A stretch of DNA of 10,176 bases, from the NCBI GenBank assembly GCA_900751685.1, contig CAADSR010000366.1, positions 1 through 10,176 on the forward strand. The letters run 5' to 3'. Source of the DNA: Clostridia bacterium (GTDB lineage Bacteria > Bacillota > Clostridia > UBA1381). How positions within the stretch are numbered: the first letter of the stretch is position 1; the number at the start of each line of letters is the position of its first letter. The position numbers and the translations under genes were made by a program. Below the pieces are notes generated by a model. It did not search any database and had not been told where the DNA came from. It saw nothing but the letters and a program-made list of their open reading frames with translations. Shown here in pieces: positions 6,041-10,176 of this stretch.

Positions 6041-7456
6041 TTGAAGATCCATAAGAAAATATCCCCTAAATTTTTATCCGCTGCGCTTGCGGTGCTCCTA
6101 TTGAGCAGCGCTGCTATTTCACCAGCTTTTGCAGAAGCGCTGCCAACTCCAACGCCTATGACAACTTCTACACCGGCTTCTGCAAGCCTCCAACCAACCG
6201 CTACCCCTCAGCAAACATCCCTTTCAACGCTGGTTCCTACAGAATCCCCGGATCCAGTACCCACTCCTTCACCAACCCCCTCTCCAGAGCAGTCTCAGCC
6301 TACGCAGCCGCCGGGTTTTCTGTCTTCTAGCATCACAGTATCTGCCCAGGTACAGTCTTTTCCGTACATAACGGCTTCAACCGCCGTATTATCCCTTTCT
6401 ACGGAGGATGGGACAGCGTATCGTGCCCAGGCCTATGTGGAGCCGGGGTCGGAGATTTTAGAATTTCACTTTGATTTGCCTGAATATATTTTAGGCAGCT
6501 CCTTCCAGCTTACTCTTGAGGATGGCCTGCAAAGCCTCAAATATTATGATACTGTCATCACCCCCGGTAATTCTGTGACCCTGGATACCTATGCTTACAT
6601 TTCAGAAGAGACCTCGGAATTGGTAGAAGGAAATTCCTTTATCATGGATGCGGTCCCCTATTATGAAAAAGCATTGACTATTTTCAGGGACTATAAAGCC
6701 TTATCCTTAAACCCGCGCGCAAGGATCATTGACGGCGTAGCCATGGTCCCTGTACGCGCTGTTGCAAATGCCCTGGATATTACAGACGTTTCCTATAATG
6801 CAGACTATAACAGCGTGCGCGTGGCTGTAGGAAGCAAAGAATTATTATTTAATATCGGCACTGCTTATACGACCTGGGACGGGTTCGACTTTTACGCCCC
6901 CGCTCCTTCACAAATCATCGAAGACTGTACCTATGTGCCCCTACGGACATTGGCAGAAGCTTTTGAATCCGAATTGACCGTCTTTGACGAGGGCGACCAT
7001 ATGGATATTAACCTGGGAGAATCTAAGGCTGTACAGCGCCTGCGTAATTCCTCAGTCGTCAACAGCCGGGGAATCACAAGCAAAACCAATTATCTGATCT
7101 GGATCTCTAAGTCCGAATATAAAGTAAGGGTGTATCAAGGCTCACAATATAACTGGGAGCTTATCAACTCGTTTTCTTGTGCGATCGGCGCTTCTTCCTC
7201 CCCGACAGTTACAGGACAATTTGAATATTATGAGCGCATTTCCCGCTGGCCTTACGCAAATTTTTATGTGGGCCCTGTCATGCGCTTTTACGGGGGGTAT
7301 GCGATCCATTCCACCCTCCTTCGCTATGACGGCTCCGACTATGACAGCCGCACAGGAGTCAAGATCTCTCACGGCTGCGTGCGTGTCCGTCCGGCAAACA
7401 TGAACTGGCTCATCAATAAGATCCCGATGTACACCCGTATTTATGTAACCGAATAA
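6041..7456 (+). CDS. Secreted L,D-transpeptidase (YkuD) with copper-amine-oxidase-like domain
   Basis: Cell-wall enzyme that should make or edit 3-3 peptidoglycan crosslinks or attach proteins to the wall outside the membrane. Layout of the 471 aa: a signal peptide (about 1-31, ending SPAFA before EA); a disordered linker rich in Pro, Thr and Ser (about 34-92); an unassigned beta-looking region (about 95-195); a copper-amine-oxidase N-terminal-like domain (about 205-325, with VAMVPVRAVANAL and CTYVPLRTLAEAF, a wall-associated fold common in Clostridia); and a C-terminal YkuD catalytic domain (about 350-471). The catalytic signature is intact: His423 in YAIHSTLL and Cys446 in SHGCVRV. The start is TTG with GAGGA 7 nt upstream; no in-frame ATG gives a signal peptide. 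It has its own promoter and a strong terminator. The exact substrate and the role of the middle domain are unknown. Confidence 0.9.
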   Translation: MKIHKKISPKFLSAALAVLLLSSAAISPAFAEALPTPTPMTTSTPASASLQPTATPQQTSLSTLVPTESPDPVPTPSPTPSPEQSQPTQPPGFLSSSITVSAQVQSFPYITASTAVLSLSTEDGTAYRAQAYVEPGSEILEFHFDLPEYILGSSFQLTLEDGLQSLKYYDTVITPGNSVTLDTYAYISEETSELVEGNSFIMDAVPYYEKALTIFRDYKALSLNPRARIIDGVAMVPVRAVANALDITDVSYNADYNSVRVAVGSKELLFNIGTAYTTWDGFDFYAPAPSQIIEDCTYVPLRTLAEAFESELTVFDEGDHMDINLGESKAVQRLRNSSVVNSRGITSKTNYLIWISKSEYKVRVYQGSQYNWELINSFSCAIGASSSPTVTGQFEYYERISRWPYANFYVGPVMRFYGGYAIHSTLLRYDGSDYDSRTGVKISHGCVRVRPANMNWLINKIPMYTRIYVTE

Positions 7457-7482
7457 AAATACAGTTGACAGAGATTTTATGC

Positions 7483-7516
7483 AAAAAAAGAACCGGCCGC
7501 GGCCGGTTCTTTTTTA
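7483..7516. terminator. Bidirectional intrinsic terminator between convergent genes
   Basis: A perfect 10-bp stem, GAACCGGCCG paired with CGGCCGGTTC (7490-7509), is flanked by seven A residues on the left and seven T residues on the right, so it terminates in both directions. It ends the L,D-transpeptidase transcript on the plus strand and the PspC/DUF4097 operon on the minus strand. Because the stem is one self-complementary palindrome, the two strands give essentially the same hairpin. Confidence 0.92.
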
Positions 7517-7532
7517 TTCTGTATTCAACGGC

Positions 7533-7721
7533 TTAAAGATTACTATAAGTCGGAATGATGATCGCAGCAATGATATAGGCTAATAATCCCGCTCCCCAAA
7601 GACATGAGATCAATACCCATCCCAGCCGTACAAGCGTGGGATCCAAATTAAAATATTCTGCGATCCCGCCGCATACGCCGCAGATCATCCGGTTTTCTTC
7701 ACTTCTATACAGACGTCTCAT
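7533..7721 (-). CDS. Small PspC-domain membrane protein
   Basis: A 62-aa protein that is essentially one PspC domain: the opening LYRSEENRMICGVCGGIAEYF and DPTLVRLGWVL are the family's hallmark, followed by a single membrane segment (about residues 36-58, WVLISCLWGAGLLAYIIAAIIIP). PspC proteins work in phage-shock or envelope-stress responses at the cytoplasmic membrane; stand-alone forms of about 60 aa are common in Bacillota and their biochemical role is not settled. The start at 7721 has AGGAGGG 8 nt upstream, far better than the longer upstream reading of the same frame. Its first 17 bp overlap the end of the DUF4097 gene, whose codons for Lys-Glu-Gly contain the ribosome site, so translation is probably coupled. 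It is the last gene of the operon, before the terminator at 7483-7516. Confidence 0.88.
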   Translation of the reverse strand: MRRLYRSEENRMICGVCGGIAEYFNLDPTLVRLGWVLISCLWGAGLLAYIIAAIIIPTYSNL

Positions 7722-8607
7722 TATAGTTTCCCTCCTTTTGTGGTTGATAGGTCGGCGAAATCTGAGGCTCATTTTTTGGCTGGTTCCTAAAGCCCACTTG
7801 GACCTCTCCCATACCGCAATCAATCTCCATATTGTAATCAGCACCATTGTGCTGCTTTAATTCTCCGCCGATACCGCCGCTGCTGCGGTCTCCGATCTTT
7901 ACTTCTCCCATGCCGACCTGGGCAACATAATTATAGTCTGAATAGGTGTTTTCCAAATCCAGTATAACTTCTCCCATACCGCAGTTCACATCGACATTCC
8001 CTTCTATCCTTCCAGATACATTTACACTCCCCATACCGCATTCAATGGATGCGCCTCCAGTTTTTGCAGAAGTGATATTAAGCTCTCCAACACCCACCTC
8101 TACCTCTGCTTTTTTTTGGCTTTCCAGTCCTCTTGCATCCAGGCTGCCTGCGCCGACCTGTAAGGATACGCTGTCTGCCTTAAGGGTTTCAATATCACAT
8201 TCTCCAGCGCCCACTTGGATGTCCGCATTGTATAAAGTAGCATTTTCAGGGATATAGATCGTAACGCCGCTATACCGCTTTCCAAAACGGAACCATTGAT
8301 TTTTTTTGGTTTTAATATGCCAGGTGTCGCCTTCTTTATAGCTTTCCAACAGCTTCATGCTTTCAGCATCGCCCTCGATCCGGAAGGTATCCCCTGTCCG
8401 GATCCGGTAGCTGTTGACACCCAGCTGAAAATTCAAGGATGAGACATTCTCTACCTCCTGCTGCTCTAATTGCCCGACTGTGCCATAATGATTATTATCA
8501 TAAAACATTCTTCCGCCTCCCATACAAAGCGCACCAATTGAAAGAACAGCTCCTACTGCAAAAACAGATGCTGTCGTACCTAAAATAACTTTCGTGGATT
8601 TTTTCAT
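7705..8607 (-). CDS. DUF4097-family membrane-anchored beta-repeat protein
   Basis: Predicted envelope protein of 300 aa: a short basic N terminus and one membrane helix (about 8-29), then an outward or surface domain of the DUF4097 (putative adhesin / LiaF-C-like) type. From about residue 130 it has a run of roughly 20-residue repeats, each carrying a G-x-G turn: VGAGE (132), VGAGS (151), VGVGE (171), CGMGS (190), CGMGE (209), VGMGE (231) and CGMGE (264). The pattern implies a right-handed beta-solenoid. The tail (about 274-300) is Gln/Pro/Asn-rich and probably disordered. The gene begins inside the DUF1700 stop (ATGA, 4-bp overlap) and ends 17 bp inside the PspC gene, so all three are one operon. 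Its paralogue lies at 9256-10176. Related DUF4097 proteins occur next to DUF1700 and PspC genes and are thought to take part in envelope-stress sensing; a specific function is not established. Cys28 does not sit in a proper lipobox. Confidence 0.82.
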   Translation of the reverse strand: MKKSTKVILGTTASVFAVGAVLSIGALCMGGGRMFYDNNHYGTVGQLEQQEVENVSSLNFQLGVNSYRIRTGDTFRIEGDAESMKLLESYKEGDTWHIKTKKNQWFRFGKRYSGVTIYIPENATLYNADIQVGAGECDIETLKADSVSLQVGAGSLDARGLESQKKAEVEVGVGELNITSAKTGGASIECGMGSVNVSGRIEGNVDVNCGMGEVILDLENTYSDYNYVAQVGMGEVKIGDRSSGGIGGELKQHNGADYNMEIDCGMGEVQVGFRNQPKNEPQISPTYQPQKEGNYNETSV

Positions 8608-9245
8608 ACCCTTTTCCCCCTTTTCCGGAATATCCGGCTAAATAAATTTACGATCCCCCGGATCATTGCGGGGATCAAAACGATGACTCCCCATCCGGTC
8701 AAAATACCAAGGGCAACTGCCATAATCCCCATTCCTACGCTAAGCAGGCCGGGAGCAAATGCTCCTGTTAAGAAAATACCTCCAAAAATCATCCCTACTC
8801 CACCGACGATCAGTCCGATACAGGTCGCCGCTATGGCTACGATAATGCCAAAAATAGCGGCAAATACTGAGATCAATACTGCAAGCAAAGCTGCAAATAA
8901 GCCAACAGCCCCGCCAAACAGGGAGATCTGAAGCGGCACCAGGACCGGCAGCGCTATAATTACCAAAAGCACGATCGCCCATATTGGGAAGCGCCTTTTG
9001 GGTTTTTCTGCGCGTTCTTGATTTGCGGTCTCTTCCCTTTTGGCCTGTGCCTGGCGCCGGGCATAATAATCCTTACAAAATTCTTCCGCCGCACTTTTTG
9101 GTGATCCAAAGCTCTGTACCACCTCTTCCTCCTCCTGCCCTTCACGGAATTGGCGTTCATATACTTCAATAGCAGCGTCTAATTCTTCCGGCGGCAGGAA
9201 TCCCAGCTCCTGCCTTAATCCTTTTATGAATTCTTCTTTATTCAT
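8604..9245 (-). CDS. DUF1700 / HAAS-domain polytopic membrane protein
   Basis: A 213-aa protein with a cytoplasmic N-terminal helical domain of the DUF1700/HAAS type (about 1-62; MNKEEFIKGLRQEL and the acidic stretch before VVQSFGSPKSAAEEF are characteristic). A charged linker (about 63-86) follows, then some five hydrophobic segments rich in Gly, Ala, Ile and Val (about 87-200) and a basic C terminus. DUF1700 proteins commonly lie beside PadR-type regulators and DUF4097 genes in Bacillota; HAAS domains are thought to relay signals, with no enzymatic activity known. The ATG at 9245 has GAGGGG 6 nt upstream, and that site overlaps the stop codon of the preceding DUF4097 gene (10-bp gap). Its own stop overlaps the start of the next gene as ATGA. 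The arrangement predicts equal, coupled synthesis and possibly a membrane complex with the two DUF4097 proteins. Confidence 0.85.
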   Translation of the reverse strand: MNKEEFIKGLRQELGFLPPEELDAAIEVYERQFREGQEEEEVVQSFGSPKSAAEEFCKDYYARRQAQAKREETANQERAEKPKRRFPIWAIVLLVIIALPVLVPLQISLFGGAVGLFAALLAVLISVFAAIFGIIVAIAATCIGLIVGGVGMIFGGIFLTGAFAPGLLSVGMGIMAVALGILTGWGVIVLIPAMIRGIVNLFSRIFRKRGKRV

Positions 9246-9255
9246 TCAAATCCCC

Positions 9256-10176
9256 TCATTTCAGAAATTTTACGATCACTTCGCCCATACCACAATCTAC
9301 GTTCAGGCGGTATTTCCCATTCTGCTCGCATTTCATGTTTCCGCCAACACCTCCGGTGCTTTCCCCATTGATGGTGACTTTACCCATTCCTACACTTGCC
9401 TTATAATTATAATCTGTCGCCGGCTGGTCGATTCCAAGCATAACGCTTCCCATACCGCATTTGACATTGCAATCCCCATTGATCTTCCCCTGGGCCTTAA
9501 TGCTTCCCATATGGCAGCGTACAGCACAGTTCCCACTGGCCAATTGTTTTACCTCCAGAGTCCCCATATCGACTTCCAGGGTCGTTGCTGCGGCCGAAAG
9601 CTGGTCAGCCACAACTGTACCTGCACCGACACGTACGATCGCGCTTCTTGCAATAAAGTTTTCCGGCAGCACTACGGTCAATGCTGCTGACTTCAAGCTC
9701 ATCACATTTTGTGCTGTCACTTCTACATACCAGATCCCATCACGGATATAGCTTTTAAATGGGATATTATCCTCTGTTTTGATTGAGAAACTATCTCCCC
9801 GCTGGATATGCAGCTGCCCTGCGGCCATAGAAAAGCGGACAGAGCGGATATCAGAGCAGGTCTGGACATGATGGATATCACCGTCATGCTCCGGCCCCAT
9901 CGAAGGCTTAAAAGGATGCTTCCTTCCATAATGGATGATCGCTAGGATCAATAGGATCAATAGAAGGGCGGGAATAAAATGCCATATTCCATAGGTCACC
10001 GCTTTTAACACTGGGACTCCTAAGAAAATGATTGCAACTGCCAACAATACGACCGCCCAAACAGGCGTGCTATGGCGGTGCTTTTCAGCCTGGGGTGGCG
10101 TGGCCTGGGAAGGCTCTGTCCGCTCGCCGGAATCCTTTGGCTCATTCCCTGTTGCAAGCTCATTTCCCTGTAGGGG
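9256..10176 (-). CDS. DUF4097-family protein, second copy; 5' end outside the window
   Basis: The reading frame stays open to the right edge (306 codons before the stop) with no convincing start, so the gene almost certainly begins beyond 10176; a TTG at 10047 lies inside the first membrane helix and is not a credible start. Visible order: a hydrophilic Gln/Pro/Glu-rich region (about the first 36 residues), two closely spaced membrane helices (about 39-60 and 65-82), then a DUF4097 domain with G-x-G beta repeats (VGAGT, DMGTL, HMGSI, CGMGS, VGMGK, CGMGE). The last 60 residues closely parallel the protein at 7705-8607: both have TDYNY or SDYNY, then VGMGxV, GGxGG and a final DCGMGEV. They therefore look like diverged paralogues, but this copy has an extra helix and stops right after the last repeat. 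It is the first visible gene of the operon. Function is unknown; an envelope-stress role is inferred from neighbours. Confidence 0.8.
   Translation of the reverse strand, partial: PLQGNELATGNEPKDSGERTEPSQATPPQAEKHRHSTPVWAVVLLAVAIIFLGVPVLKAVTYGIWHFIPALLLILLILAIIHYGRKHPFKPSMGPEHDGDIHHVQTCSDIRSVRFSMAAGQLHIQRGDSFSIKTEDNIPFKSYIRDGIWYVEVTAQNVMSLKSAALTVVLPENFIARSAIVRVGAGTVVADQLSAAATTLEVDMGTLEVKQLASGNCAVRCHMGSIKAQGKINGDCNVKCGMGSVMLGIDQPATDYNYKASVGMGKVTINGESTGGVGGNMKCEQNGKYRLNVDCGMGEVIVKFLK

Noticed and set aside
8515..8607. Lipoprotein signal at Cys28 of the 300-aa DUF4097 protein
   Set aside because: The residues before the Cys (Gly-Ala-Leu) do not fit a lipobox; a plain membrane anchor explains the segment better.
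7802..9460. Recurring CCCATACCGCA-like DNA motif, considered as a CRISPR or regulatory repeat
   Set aside because: The copies sit in one reading frame within two coding regions and encode the CGMGEV protein repeat; spacing varies and there is no repeat-spacer structure.
9918..10047. TTG at 10047 as the true start of the second DUF4097 gene
   Set aside because: The frame is open to the window edge, the TTG falls inside a membrane helix and no ribosome site precedes it.

Overview
The window looks like a chromosomal segment from a Gram-positive anaerobe of the Bacillota, most likely class Clostridia (Lachnospiraceae/Oscillospiraceae-like gut bacteria). The basis is the gene families present (RNase Y followed by YmdB, DUF1700/DUF4097/PspC membrane genes, an L,D-transpeptidase with a copper-amine-oxidase-like domain, bacterial-type glycogen genes), strong AGGAGG-like ribosome sites, TTG/GTG starts and TTGACA/TATAAT promoters. 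No phage, transposase, CRISPR, tRNA or rRNA gene was seen.

Layout. (1) Positions 1-2038, minus strand: a glycogen operon with glgB complete and the first 18 codons of glgC running off the left edge, driven by an extended -10 promoter at 2101-2129. (2) Positions 2039-2515, a 477-bp divergent intergenic region: the glgB promoter, an oppositely directed promoter at 2217-2245, and a roughly 175-bp palindromic, multiply nested element (2333-2507) that abuts rny. (3) Positions 2516-5892, plus strand: rny (RNase Y), a long-stem hairpin with a T-run, ymdB (metallophosphoesterase) and a Cof-type HAD phosphatase, closed by a terminator at 5923-5962. (4) Positions 5976-7456, plus strand: a secreted L,D-transpeptidase with its own promoter. 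A perfect bidirectional terminator at 7483-7516 separates it from the convergent genes. (5) Positions 7533-10176, minus strand: a tightly packed membrane/envelope operon in the order DUF4097 (5' end outside the window), DUF1700, DUF4097, PspC. Its genes are joined by a 10-bp gap, a 4-bp ATGA overlap and a 17-bp overlap.

How the genes fit together. GlgC makes ADP-glucose and GlgB branches the growing glucan. RNase Y is the membrane-anchored endonuclease that starts mRNA decay, and YmdB is its usual neighbour, a phosphodiesterase affecting RNA and biofilm phenotypes in Bacillus. The HAD phosphatase is probably cotranscribed with ymdB. The L,D-transpeptidase and the DUF4097/DUF1700/PspC operon both act at the cell envelope, the latter resembling envelope-stress modules.

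The least ordinary parts are the structured palindromic element directly upstream of rny, which leaves rny without an obvious AUG plus ribosome site; the long hairpin between rny and ymdB; and the pair of paralogous Gly-x-Gly repeat proteins flanking a DUF1700 gene. None of these was checked against a database here.
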